From Aequorivita antarctica (lineage in GTDB: Bacteria; Bacteroidota; Bacteroidia; Flavobacteriales; Flavobacteriaceae), in NCBI RefSeq assembly GCF_007997155.1, contig NZ_VORT01000002.1, positions 310,001 through 374,000 of the forward strand: DNA of 64,000 nucleotides. The letters are read 5' to 3'. Positions within the stretch are counted from its first letter, which is position 1. Each line of letters begins with the position of its first letter. Position numbers and translations under genes: made by a program. Shown one piece after another: positions 34,517 to 42,478 of this stretch. A model generated the notes under the pieces. It did no database searches and was not told the DNA's origin. It was given only the letters and a program-made list of their open reading frames with translations.

Positions 34517-35122
34517 TTATTCCTGTTTATGGCGTTTCCGAAGTATTTTCTCTACATCACTCAGCGTAAAACCCTTTGCCTGAAGCAGAATCAAGTAATG
34601 AAAAAGCAAATCTGCGCTTTCTCCCAAAAATAGTTCGTCATTGTTGTCCTTTGCTTCAATAACCACTTCCACTGCTTCCTCACCTACTTTCTGGGCTATT
34701 TTGTTTATCCCTTTTCTGAAAAGGGATGAAACATACGAATCCTCATTATCAGCGTGATCTTTTCTATTTTCAATAATATTTTCTAATTCTGAAAGAAAGC
34801 CAAAATTTGAAATATTCTCTTCCTCCCAACAAGTATCAGTGCCTTTGTGACAAACGGGACCTGTGGGTTTCACCTTTATAAGTAGAGCATCATTATCACA
34901 ATCTACCGCAATTGAAACGAGATTCAAAAAATTGCCACTTTCTTCCCCTTTTGTCCAAAGTCTTTGCTTGCTCCTGCTGAAAAAAGTAACTTTTTTGGAC
35001 TGGTTGGTTTTCAAAAAAGCCTCTTCGTTCATATAGCCCAACATCAATACCTTATTGGTGGTATTATCCTGAATTATCGCTGGCACTAGCTCATCACTGT
35101 ATTTTTTAAAATCTATATTCAT
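34517..35122 (-). CDS. hisIE: Bifunctional phosphoribosyl-AMP cyclohydrolase/phosphoribosyl-ATP pyrophosphatase
   Basis: 201 residues. HisI part (~1-105): VTFFSRSKQRLWTKGEESG and the zinc-binding VDCDNDALLIKV...PVCHKGTDTCW. HisE part (~110-200): acidic helix pairs with EVGEEAVEVVIEAKD and ESADLLFHYLILLQ. Catalyses steps 2 and 3 of histidine synthesis. Last gene of the his operon, 20 bases after hisF. Confidence 0.95.
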   Translation of the reverse strand: MNIDFKKYSDELVPAIIQDNTTNKVLMLGYMNEEAFLKTNQSKKVTFFSRSKQRLWTKGEESGNFLNLVSIAVDCDNDALLIKVKPTGPVCHKGTDTCWEEENISNFGFLSELENIIENRKDHADNEDSYVSSLFRKGINKIAQKVGEEAVEVVIEAKDNNDELFLGESADLLFHYLILLQAKGFTLSDVEKILRKRHKQE

Positions 35123-35142
35123 CGTTTAATTTTTTTTTGTTC

Positions 35143-35904
35143 TTAAGTTATAATTCGAACCGGAATTCCCTGTGTTTGTAATTCGTTTTTTAAATCTGAT
35201 ATTGTAATTTCTTTAAAGTGAAAAACACTGGCAGCTAAAGCGGCATCTGCCTTTCCTTCAACAAAAGCATCAGTAAAATGCTGCATAGTTCCCGCCCCTC
35301 CGGAAGCGATTATAGGAATGTTCAATCCCGTTGAGAGTTTTGACAAAGCCTCATTTGCAAACCCATTTTTGGTCCCGTCGTTATTCATCGATGTAAAAAG
35401 AATTTCTCCAGCACCTCGCTGTTCTACTTCTTTTGCCCACTCAAACAAATCTAACTCGGTAGGTACCTTCCCTCCCACTAAATGAACTTTCCAGTTTCCG
35501 TCAATCTGTTTTGCATCAATGGCCACTACGATGCACTGTGAACCAAACCTTGAAGCCAGGTCATTTATTAATTGCGGATTTTTTACTGCGGAAGAATTTA
35601 TAGAAACCTTATCAGCTCCGTTATTCAGCAGAATTTCTACATCTTCCACTGAAGAAATACCACCACCCACTGTAAAGGGGATATTAATGGTTTCTGCTAC
35701 CTTTAAAACTAAGTCAGCCAACGTTTTTCTCCGTTCTTCAGTCGCTGAAATATCCAAAAAAACTAACTCATCCGCTCCGTTTTCAGAATAGAATTTTGCA
35801 AGTTCTACAGGATCTCCGGCGTCACGCAAATCGAGGAAATTTATTCCTTTCACGGTTCTGCCGTTTTTTATATCCAAACACGGTATTATTCTTTTAGTCA
35901 ACAT
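35143..35904 (-). CDS. hisF: Imidazole glycerol phosphate synthase, cyclase subunit
   Basis: 253-residue TIM barrel. [14 protein letters not shown] contains catalytic Asp11; the second Asp is in [10 protein letters not shown]; phosphate loops [10 protein letters not shown] and [11 protein letters not shown] are present. It works with HisH (gene further upstream), using ammonia from glutamine to make IGP and AICAR. It is separated from hisA by a four-helix-bundle gene and repeats, an unusual break in the operon. Confidence 0.95.
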   Translation of the reverse strand: MLTKRIIPCLDIKNGRTVKGINFLDLRDAGDPVELAKFYSENGADELVFLDISATEERRKTLADLVLKVAETINIPFTVGGGISSVEDVEILLNNGADKVSINSSAVKNPQLINDLASRFGSQCIVVAIDAKQIDGNWKVHLVGGKVPTELDLFEWAKEVEQRGAGEILFTSMNNDGTKNGFANEALSKLSTGLNIPIIASGGAGTMQHFTDAFVEGKADAALAASVFHFKEITISDLKNELQTQGIPVRIIT

Positions 35905-35910
35905 ATCTTG

Positions 35911-35940
35911 AAGTACGAGTTACGATCGACGAGCGACGAG
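35911..35940. repeat. CGACGAG/TACGA dispersed repeat, plus orientation
   Basis: AAGTACGAGTTACGATCGACGAGCGACGAG, directly upstream of hisF on the operon. An inverted relative (CTCGTCGCTCGTCG) lies at 36421-36453, so the two flank the four-helix-bundle gene. Confidence 0.65.
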
Positions 35941-35969
35941 ATTGAGTTTTGAGATTTGAAAAATATTTA

Positions 35970-36317
35970 TCATAATCTTTTTCTTGCTGTTTTTATGGAA
36001 GCGACGGTAATGGCTACCAATTCGTTGCTTTCGTTTATTAATTGTTGAATGGTTTTGTTGTTTTTTGAATCAATCTCTAATAATATTTCCAACCAAAACA
36101 TGCTTTCGTCTGCTTCTTCCTCCACAATTTTTAGTTTGTTTATAAAATCGCGATCGGATTTTGCGCGGTTAGCTGCCCGATAATTTGCACCAACGGAACT
36201 TGATGAGCGAATAAGTTGGCGAACTATGGAATCATATTCCCTTGACTTTGGGATTTTTGCACATAATCCCAAACAGTCCAAAGTAAATTGTTTGGTTCTA
36301 ACTTTTAAATCCTGCAT
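35970..36317 (-). CDS. Four-helix-bundle protein (23S rRNA intervening-sequence type)
   Basis: 115 residues, all helical. The conserved core QLIRSSSSVGANYRAANRAKSDRDFINKLKIVEEEADESMFWLEIL matches the S23/IVP four-helix-bundle family, which is encoded in rRNA intervening sequences and elsewhere in Bacteroidota. Function unknown. It interrupts the his operon between hisA and hisF and is flanked by inverted copies of a CGACGAG repeat (about 30 bases and about 100 bases away), hinting that it arrived as a unit. It is in operon orientation, so transcription through is preserved. Confidence 0.9.
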   Translation of the reverse strand: MQDLKVRTKQFTLDCLGLCAKIPKSREYDSIVRQLIRSSSSVGANYRAANRAKSDRDFINKLKIVEEEADESMFWLEILLEIDSKNNKTIQQLINESNELVAITVASIKTARKRL

Positions 36318-36417
36318 ATCATTAATTTTTAATAATTTATGAATTTAAAATAGATATTATTTCGAATATTTCATAACAGCTACTCTTCACACATTCTTCA
36401 TTTTTCATAAATCTTGT

Positions 36418-37200
36418 TCATCGCTCGTCGTTCGTCGCTCGTCGCTCGTCGCTCAAAATATAGTTTTCAAGTTGTTTTAAACTTATTCGGTTTTCATAAA
36501 TTGCTTTTCCAATTATTACGCCTTCGCATCCTATTTCAGCTAACTTTGGCAATTCTTCGAAAGTGGAGATTCCACCGGAAGCTATTAGTTTGATTTCGCT
36601 GCTATTAGGTCTTCGACTGCGCTCAGACTGACATTCGACAATAATTTTCTGGTATAATTCAAAGGATGGGCCTTGTAACATTCCATCTTTACTGATATCT
36701 GTACAAATTACGTAGCTAATTCCTTCTTCTAAATATTTCTGTATAAAAGGAATGACGTCTTCATTTGAATCTTCTGTCCAACCGCTTATTGCGACTCTTT
36801 CATCCTTTGCATCAGCACCCAAGATGATTTTTTCACTTCCGTATACTTGTAGCCAACTTTTAAAAGTATCTGGATTTTTAACGGCTATACTGCCACCAGT
36901 GATTTGATTTGCACCGCATTCAAAGGCAATACGTAAATCCTCATCGGTTTTTAAACCGCCGCCAAAATCTATTTTTAATGATGTCTGTGAAGCGATTTCT
37001 TCCAAAACCGTATGGTTTACAATGTGCTTACTTTTGGCGCCGTCCAAATCTACCAAATGCAAATATTGAATTCCGTGGGCTTCAAATTGTTTTGCGATTT
37101 CTAGTGGATTTTCGTTATAAATTTTTTTCGTGCTGTAATCGCCTTTTGAAAGGCGCACGCACTTGCCGTCTATGATATCTATTGCTGGTATTATTCGCAT
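36418..37200 (-). CDS. hisA: Phosphoribosylformimino-AICAR ribotide isomerase with repeat-derived insertions
   Basis: 260 residues, roughly 15-20 longer than most His[19 protein letters not shown] holds catalytic Asp8 and the second Asp is in [33 protein letters not shown] forms the phosphate site. Two additions are visible. An internal insert, [13 protein letters not shown] before IKLIASGG, is encoded by a dispersed repeat (GTCAGTCTGAGCGCAGTCGAAGAC, minus strand). The C-terminal tail [11 protein letters not shown], after the expected end ENYIL, is encoded by the CGACGAG repeat. Catalytic residues are intact, so the enzyme is likely functional. Start overlaps nothing; hisH ends 1 base upstream. 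Confidence 0.93.
   Translation of the reverse strand: MRIIPAIDIIDGKCVRLSKGDYSTKKIYNENPLEIAKQFEAHGIQYLHLVDLDGAKSKHIVNHTVLEEIASQTSLKIDFGGGLKTDEDLRIAFECGANQITGGSIAVKNPDTFKSWLQVYGSEKIILGADAKDERVAISGWTEDSNEDVIPFIQKYLEEGISYVICTDISKDGMLQGPSFELYQKIIVECQSERSRRPNSSEIKLIASGGISTFEELPKLAEIGCEGVIIGKAIYENRISLKQLENYILSDERRATNDER
36421..36453. repeat. CGACGAG repeat in the 3' end of hisA
   Basis: On the minus strand GAGCGACGAGCGACGAGCGA(ACGACGAGCG): near-tandem 7-base units. It is read in the hisA frame as the final residues and stop context; inverted relative to 35911-35940. Confidence 0.75.
36607..36634. repeat. GTCTGAGCGCAGTCGAAG-type repeat inside hisA
   Basis: Plus strand GTCTTCGACTGCGCTCAGAC followed by TGACATTC. 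The word CTTCGACTGCGCTCAGACTGAC is one I know as a frequent intergenic repeat in Flavobacteria (established knowledge, not searched). It contains an imperfect palindrome (GTCT...AGAC) and is translated in frame. Confidence 0.65.
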
Positions 37201-37201
37201 T

Positions 37202-37783
37202 TTATAGTTCTAAAAAGTTCTTTAAAATTTGTTCTCCTGCTGTGCTGCTTTTTTCAGGGTGAAATTGCAAACCGTAAAAATTGCCTTTTTGTAACGCCGA
37301 AGTATATTGAATCCCGTAGTCTGAAGTTGCAATGGCTCCTTCACATAGGGGCACGTAGTAGCTATGCACCAAATACATAAATTCGTTTTCTGCAATATTT
37401 TGAAACAGCTCTGATTTCAGGTTCTGAATTTGATTCCACCCAATTTGTGGCACCTTTACTTCGTTAGAAAATCGTATTACATCAACATCAAAAACGCCCA
37501 AGCCTTTTGTATTTCCTTCTTCGGAAGAATTACAGAGCAATTGCATTCCCAAACAGATTCCCAAAACGGGTTGTTTTAATGTGGGAATAACTTTGTCCAA
37601 GCCACTAGCTTTCAACTTTTGCATCGCGCTACTCGCCTCGCCTACACCGGGGAAAATTACTTTATCTGCATTTCGGATTTCAGTCTCACTATCTGTCAAA
37701 ATAGCCTCAACGCCTAAGCGTTTCAAAGCAAATTGGATACTTTGGATATTACCAGCTCCATAATTAATAATTACTATTTTCAT
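37202..37783 (-). CDS. hisH: Imidazole glycerol phosphate synthase, glutamine amidotransferase subunit
   Basis: 193 residues. Class I amidotransferase with nucleophile Cys in [11 protein letters not shown] and His/Glu in [22 protein letters not shown] start is typical. Supplies ammonia to HisF. One base from hisA and adjacent to hisB (ends 37783, hisB ends at 37784). Confidence 0.95.
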   Translation of the reverse strand: MKIVIINYGAGNIQSIQFALKRLGVEAILTDSETEIRNADKVIFPGVGEASSAMQKLKASGLDKVIPTLKQPVLGICLGMQLLCNSSEEGNTKGLGVFDVDVIRFSNEVKVPQIGWNQIQNLKSELFQNIAENEFMYLVHSYYVPLCEGAIATSDYGIQYTSALQKGNFYGLQFHPEKSSTAGEQILKNFLEL

Positions 37784-38920
37784 TTACAGCATTCCTTTAG
37801 TTGATGGCAAAATCATTTTTTCGGCATCCCGTTTAACCGCCATCTTTATTGCTTTTGCAAAAGCCTTGAATATGGCTTCTATTTTGTGGTGCTCGTTGGT
37901 TCCCTCGGCTTTAATGTTGAGGTTGGCTTTTGCGCCATCGGTAAAGCTTTTAAAGAAATGGTAAAACATTTCCGTTGGCATTTGGCCTATCATTTCGCGT
38001 TTGAAATCTGCATCCCAAACCAACCAATTGCGTCCGCCGAAGTCAATCGCAACCTGCGCCAAACAGTCGTCCATTGGCAAACAGAATCCGTAGCGCTCCA
38101 TTCCAAGCTTACTCCCAAGCGCTTTATTAAAAACTTCACCCAGCGCAATAGCTGTATCTTCGATGGTGTGGTGCTCATCTACTTCTAAATCGCCTTTTAC
38201 GGTGATTTCTAAGTCCATTTGACCGTGTCGCGCCAATTGGTCCAGCATATGGTCAAAAAATGCAATACCAGTATTAATATTGCTTTTCCCAGTCCCGTCA
38301 AGGTTTAACTTTATTGAAATATCAGTTTCGTTTGTTTTACGGGCAATTTCAGCAAGGCGTTTATTCAATTTTAAAAACTCATAAATATGCTGCCAATCAT
38401 TGGTTTCTAAAGCGATGTATGCTTGAATCTCTTCAATTTTCAAGGAAATTTCGCCCGTACCCAAATTGGTATTGTCGTTAATGAAAATTCCTTTGGAACC
38501 AAGATTTTTGGCAAGTTCCATATCGGTAAGCCTATCACCTATCACGAATGAATTTTGAAGGTCATATTCTTCAGAAAAATATTTTTTCAATAAGCCTGTC
38601 CCCGGTTTACGCGTTTCAGCATTTTCCTTTGGAAAGGTTCGGTCTATCAATATTTCGCTAAACGACACTCCTTCATTTTCAAAGGATTTTATAATGAAAT
38701 TATGCACGGGCCAAAAGGTTTCCTCTGGAAATTCAACCGTTCCCAAACCGTCTTGGTTGGTAATCATCACCAATTCAAAATCCAGTTCCTTTGCGATCTT
38801 CCCCAGATAGGTGAATACTTTCGGATAAAAAATCATTTTATCAAAAGCATCAATTTGCTCATCCACGGTTTCTTTTATAATTGTGCCGTCGCGGTCTATA
38901 AATAATACGCGTTTCTTCAT
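37784..38920 (-). CDS. hisB: Bifunctional histidinol-phosphatase/imidazoleglycerol-phosphate dehydratase
   Basis: 378 residues from [14 protein letters not shown] at 38920. The N-terminal HAD phosphatase shows DRDGTI and later [23 protein letters not shown]. The C-terminal IGPD domain holds the paired Mn-site motifs [15 protein letters not shown] and [15 protein letters not shown]. An upstream Met at 39001 would add 27 residues that overlap hisC and are not preferred. The hisC stop and this start overlap by one base (TAATG), indicating translational coupling. Confidence 0.95.
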   Translation of the reverse strand: MKKRVLFIDRDGTIIKETVDEQIDAFDKMIFYPKVFTYLGKIAKELDFELVMITNQDGLGTVEFPEETFWPVHNFIIKSFENEGVSFSEILIDRTFPKENAETRKPGTGLLKKYFSEEYDLQNSFVIGDRLTDMELAKNLGSKGIFINDNTNLGTGEISLKIEEIQAYIALETNDWQHIYEFLKLNKRLAEIARKTNETDISIKLNLDGTGKSNINTGIAFFDHMLDQLARHGQMDLEITVKGDLEVDEHHTIEDTAIALGEVFNKALGSKLGMERYGFCLPMDDCLAQVAIDFGGRNWLVWDADFKREMIGQMPTEMFYHFFKSFTDGAKANLNIKAEGTNEHHKIEAIFKAFAKAIKMAVKRDAEKMILPSTKGML

Positions 38921-39972
38921 TATTTCAATGTTTTTAAAATGGTGATTAGTTTTTTGTTTTCGGAAGTTGTACCAATAGTTATACGAAGGGTGTTCTCGCA
39001 AAGTGATTGTGAACTTCTGTTTCGCACTACAATGTCTTTTTGCAATAATTGTGAATAGCGTTTTTCGGCATTGTCCACTTTTATGAGTATGAAATTCGCA
39101 TCTGTTGGATACACTTTCTCAATAAAATTCACTTGAACTAAAACTTTAAGTAAATTGCCTCTTTCTTCATTTAATAAGGCTATATAACCTTCGGTTTTTT
39201 TGGTATCTTCTAGTCGCTCAATTGCAAATTGCTGTGTTAATTTATTGATATTGTAAGGAGGTTTTATTTTGTTTAAAACCGCAATTATTTCTGTGGAAGA
39301 GTAACAAATTCCTAAGCGAATTCCAGCCAAACCGTATGCTTTTGACAAGGTTTGGGTAACAATTAAATTGGGGAATTCGTTCAGTTTTGTAGTCCAGCTT
39401 TCCTCCTTTGCGAAATCAATATAAGCTTCGTCAATTACTATTAAACCATTAAAGGTTTTCAACAGTTTTAAAATCTTTTCCGAAGTAATTAAATTCCCCG
39501 TTGGATTATTAGGAGAACAAATGAATAAAAGTTTGGTGTGTGTATCCGTAGTTCTTGAAATTTCAACTAAATCAGGCTGAAAATCTGAATCGAGTAGCAC
39601 TTCCCTATTTTCTATATTGTTCAAATTTGCCAAAACACTATACATTCCATACGTTGGCGGCAAAGTGATAATGTTGTCTTTAGAAGGTTCGCAAAAAGCT
39701 CTGAAAATTAAGTCCAGCACTTCGTCGCTTCCATTGCCTAATAGAATTTGATTGGATGGAATGTTTTTCTGTTTTGAGAGAATGCTTTTCAGTTTTTGCT
39801 GCTTTGGATCCGGATAACGGTTTACGTTGGTTTCAAAAGGGTTTTCGTTAGCGTCCAGAAAAATCATTTCACTATCAAAATCCTTGAATTCATCGCGAGC
39901 AGAACTATAAGGCTTCATCTTGGCCACATTTGGGCGAATCAAACTGTTTATATCAAAATTGACCTTATTCAT
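38920..39972 (-). CDS. hisC: Histidinol-phosphate aminotransferase
   Basis: 350 residues, class I/II PLP aminotransferase. Seen: [17 protein letters not shown] (phosphate loop), [16 protein letters not shown] (Asp to pyridine N) and [14 protein letters not shown] with the PLP Lys. Overlaps hisD by 8 bases and shares a base with hisB. Confidence 0.95.
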   Translation of the reverse strand: MNKVNFDINSLIRPNVAKMKPYSSARDEFKDFDSEMIFLDANENPFETNVNRYPDPKQQKLKSILSKQKNIPSNQILLGNGSDEVLDLIFRAFCEPSKDNIITLPPTYGMYSVLANLNNIENREVLLDSDFQPDLVEISRTTDTHTKLLFICSPNNPTGNLITSEKILKLLKTFNGLIVIDEAYIDFAKEESWTTKLNEFPNLIVTQTLSKAYGLAGIRLGICYSSTEIIAVLNKIKPPYNINKLTQQFAIERLEDTKKTEGYIALLNEERGNLLKVLVQVNFIEKVYPTDANFILIKVDNAEKRYSQLLQKDIVVRNRSSQSLCENTLRITIGTTSENKKLITILKTLK

Positions 39973-41263
39973 CGTTTTTCTTTTTTAAACTTTCCAACCT
40001 TAATGTCACAGCATTTTTGTGCGCCTGCAAACCTTCGGCTTCTGCCATTATTTCTATTGCCCTGCCAATATTTTGGATTCCCTTTTTTGAAATTTTCTGA
40101 AACGTCATACTTTTCATGAAACTGTCTAGATTTACCCCGCTATATTGCTTCGCATAACCGTTGGTTGGCAGGGTGTGATTGGTGCCAGAAGCATAATCTC
40201 CAGCGCTTTCAGGAGTGTAATCTCCTATAAAAACCGAACCTGCATTTTGGATATTTTCTATGAAAAACTCTTCGTCTTTCGAAACAACTATAAAATGCTC
40301 AGGACCGTATTCATTAATAAGATTTATTGCATCTGAATTATTTTGTACCAATATCAATTTTGAGTTATCAATAGCTTGTTCGGCCGTTGATTTACGTGGC
40401 AACACTTGAAGTTGTTTTTCAATCTCCCTTTCCACGGAATTCAATAGCTTTTCCGATGTCGTAACCAGAATTACTTGGCTGTCTGCACCGTGTTCCGCTT
40501 GCGACAAAAGATCGGAAGCCACGAAAGATGCATTGGCAGTTTCATCTGCAAACACCAACAATTCCGAAGGTCCCGCGGGCATATCGATAGCCACGCCGTG
40601 TTTTGTTGCAATCTGTTTTGCAACTGTCACAAACTGGTTTCCTGGACCAAATATTTTATAAACAGAAGGAACCGTTTTAGTGCCAAAGGTCATTGCCGCT
40701 ATAGCTTGTATTCCGCCTATTTTGAAGATTTTTGTAACACCACACAACTTGGCAGCATATAAAATAGCCGGATTGATATTACCATTTTTATCGGGCGGCG
40801 TGCAAAGAATTATTTCGTTGCAAGCTGCGATATTTGCTGGAATGGCCAACATCAAAACTGTAGAAAACAATGGCGCTGAGCCACCAGGAATGTAAAGACC
40901 TACTTTTTGAATTGGTCTTTTTTCTTGCCAACAAATCACGCCCTCGGTAGTCTCAATGGTTATTTTTTCTGTTTTTTGTGCGTTGTGGAATTTTTCAATA
41001 TTTGCCTTTGCGAGATAAATGGCGTCTTTCAATTCAAGTGGAACTTCTTTATCCGCAGTAGCTATTTCATCGTTTGAAACCAAAAGCTGATCAATTGAAA
41101 TTCCATCGAAGAGTTGGGTATATTTTTTTACAGCTTCATCACCTTTTGTTTTAACCTCAGAAAATATTTCGTTTACTCTGGCTTCAATATCGGCAATAGT
41201 TTGGGTGGGCCTTTTTAAAAGAACACCCCAGTTTTCAGGTTTTGGATTATTTATTTTTTTCAT
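39965..41263 (-). CDS. hisD: Histidinol dehydrogenase
   Basis: 432 residues. Signature GPGNQFVTVAKQIATKHGVAIDMPAGPSELLVFAD and LLSQAEHGADSQVILVTTS (Zn/His region), with YIPGGSAPLFSTVLM for NAD binding. Ends in a charged helix overlapping hisC by 8 bases. Final two oxidations to histidine. Confidence 0.95.
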   Translation of the reverse strand: MKKINNPKPENWGVLLKRPTQTIADIEARVNEIFSEVKTKGDEAVKKYTQLFDGISIDQLLVSNDEIATADKEVPLELKDAIYLAKANIEKFHNAQKTEKITIETTEGVICWQEKRPIQKVGLYIPGGSAPLFSTVLMLAIPANIAACNEIILCTPPDKNGNINPAILYAAKLCGVTKIFKIGGIQAIAAMTFGTKTVPSVYKIFGPGNQFVTVAKQIATKHGVAIDMPAGPSELLVFADETANASFVASDLLSQAEHGADSQVILVTTSEKLLNSVEREIEKQLQVLPRKSTAEQAIDNSKLILVQNNSDAINLINEYGPEHFIVVSKDEEFFIENIQNAGSVFIGDYTPESAGDYASGTNHTLPTNGYAKQYSGVNLDSFMKSMTFQKISKKGIQNIGRAIEIMAEAEGLQAHKNAVTLRLESLKKKNDE

Positions 41264-41309
41264 CTTAAGTATTGTAATTTAGAATTCGTATTTCACCCCA
41301 AATACTTCA

Positions 41310-41335
41310 TAGCTCGCACTTCGTACCTCGTCGTT
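41310..41335. repeat. Diverged CGACGAG/TACGA repeat at the hisG 3' end
   Basis: TAGCTCGCACTTCGTACCTCGTCGTT (minus strand: AACGACGAGGTACGAAGTGCGAGCTA), touching the hisG stop at 41335. Same word set as at 22159. Confidence 0.55.
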
Positions 41336-42192
41336 CAAAATATCATTTTCTCAATTGGGCATACTAAAATCCCTTCAGCTCCTGCTTCTTTGAGTTCTTC
41401 AATCACCTCCCAAAAAACATCTCTATTTACTACAGAATGTAAACTGCTCCAGCCGTCTTTTGCTAAGGGAAGTAAAGTGGGGCTTTTCATTCCAGGAAGG
41501 ATTTTAATGATAGCGTCAATTTTATCGTTGGGGGCATTCAAAAGAACATAACGGGAGTCGCGACCTTGTAAAACAGATTCGATTCGGAAACGAAGTTTGT
41601 CTAAAATCTTATTATTATTTTCTGAAATAGTTGGGGAAACGGCCAGTACCGCTTCACTTTTCATAATAACCTCAACTTCTTTTAAGTTGTTTTTAAAAAG
41701 TGTACTACCACTGCTTACTATATCGCAAATAGCATCTGCCAAGCCTATGTTTGGTGCAATTTCCACGCTGCCGTTAATGATGTGCAGCTCTGCCTCTACT
41801 CCATTTTGTTTTAGATAATTCCGCGTTGTTTCTGGGTAACTAGTGGCGATTCGTTTGCCGTTTAAATCGGCAATAGTTTTATATTTAAATGTTTTTGAAA
41901 CTGCTAATGAAACTCGGCATTTAGAAAACCCCAGTCTACCAACTACGTTTATGCCATCACCTTTTTCAACTAAAAGGTTTTCACCTATAATGGCACAATC
42001 TACCACACCATCTTTCAAGTATTGTGGAATATCACCATTGCGCAGGTAATATATTTCCAAAGGGAAGTTAGTGGATACAGCCTTCAATTGATCGCGGCCA
42101 TTGTCAATGTAAATACCGCAATCTTTTAAAAGCGCTAAAGATTCATCGTGCAGACGCCCTGATTTTTGTACAGCAATTTTTAATTTTTTCAT
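41335..42192 (-). CDS. hisG: ATP phosphoribosyltransferase, long form
   Basis: 285 residues from MKKLKIAVQKSGRL at 42192. Long-form HisG with the C-terminal ACT-like regulatory part (DKIDAIIKILPGMKSPTLLPL), so likely feedback-inhibited by His without HisZ. The DIVSSGSTL phosphate loop is present. An in-frame upstream Met at 42294 would run through the terminator hairpin, so it is rejected as the start. The hisD start lies 72 bases after the hisG stop, across the 41310 repeat. Confidence 0.95.
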   Translation of the reverse strand: MKKLKIAVQKSGRLHDESLALLKDCGIYIDNGRDQLKAVSTNFPLEIYYLRNGDIPQYLKDGVVDCAIIGENLLVEKGDGINVVGRLGFSKCRVSLAVSKTFKYKTIADLNGKRIATSYPETTRNYLKQNGVEAELHIINGSVEIAPNIGLADAICDIVSSGSTLFKNNLKEVEVIMKSEAVLAVSPTISENNNKILDKLRFRIESVLQGRDSRYVLLNAPNDKIDAIIKILPGMKSPTLLPLAKDGWSSLHSVVNRDVFWEVIEELKEAGAEGILVCPIEKMIF

Positions 42193-42227
42193 TTTTTTGA
42201 AATAGTGTTTAGTTGAGTTATAGGCAT

Positions 42228-42261
42228 AAAAAAACCCGTTTGATTGCTCAAACGGGTTTTT
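42228..42261 (-). terminator. His operon attenuator terminator
   Basis: Minus strand AAAAACCCGTTTGA-GCAA-TCAAACGGGTTTTT followed by more T: a near-perfect 14-bp hairpin with T-run, placed between the leader peptide stop (42291) and hisG (42192). I did not find an unambiguous antiterminator pairing; a 6-bp alternative hairpin (ATCACC at 42323-42328 with GGTGAT at 42290-42295, minus strand) sits in the leader codons. Confidence 0.85.
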
Positions 42262-42290
42262 GAATATTGTTAAGTTATACAACAGCCATA

Positions 42291-42347
42291 TCACCTCGCG
42301 TGAGCGTGGAAAATAATATGATGGTGATGTAAAATTGTTCTGTTCAT
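42291..42347 (-). CDS. His leader peptide (18 residues, six His)
   Basis: Reads MNRTILHHHHIIFHAHAR and stop: four consecutive His codons (CAT CAC CAT CAT), then two more (CAC, CAC). It lies between a TAGATTTG box and the terminator, directly upstream of hisG. By analogy to enterobacterial hisL, ribosome stalling at His codons would control the terminator. The frame is far too short to be found by default gene callers. hisL is not used as symbol because homology to the enterobacterial gene is not claimed. Confidence 0.85.
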   Translation of the reverse strand: MNRTILHHHHIIFHAHAR

Positions 42348-42358
42348 AATTGTGTGGA

Positions 42359-42366
42359 CAAATCTA
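42359..42366 (-). promoter_or_regulatory. TAGATTTG -7 box of the his operon
   Basis: Perfect TAnnTTTG 12 bases before the leader peptide ATG, which implies a very short 5' leader before translation of the His-rich peptide begins. The opposite strand serves the divergent symporter at 42479. Confidence 0.55.
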
Positions 42367-42478
42367 AACAAAAATATGTTCAAAACACTGTGAATATAAA
42401 AATTAACGATTTATTAATTTTTAGTTCTATTTCTTTACTTTAACCGAACTTAAAATACCTAAACCAAAAATCAATAAT

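Noticed and set aside
38921-39001. 27-codon extension of HisB
   Set aside because: Lies within hisC and lacks HAD homology; [12 protein letters not shown] is the natural start.
42193-42294. 34-codon N-terminal extension of HisG
   Set aside because: It would translate the attenuator hairpin; MKKLKIAVQ is the family start.
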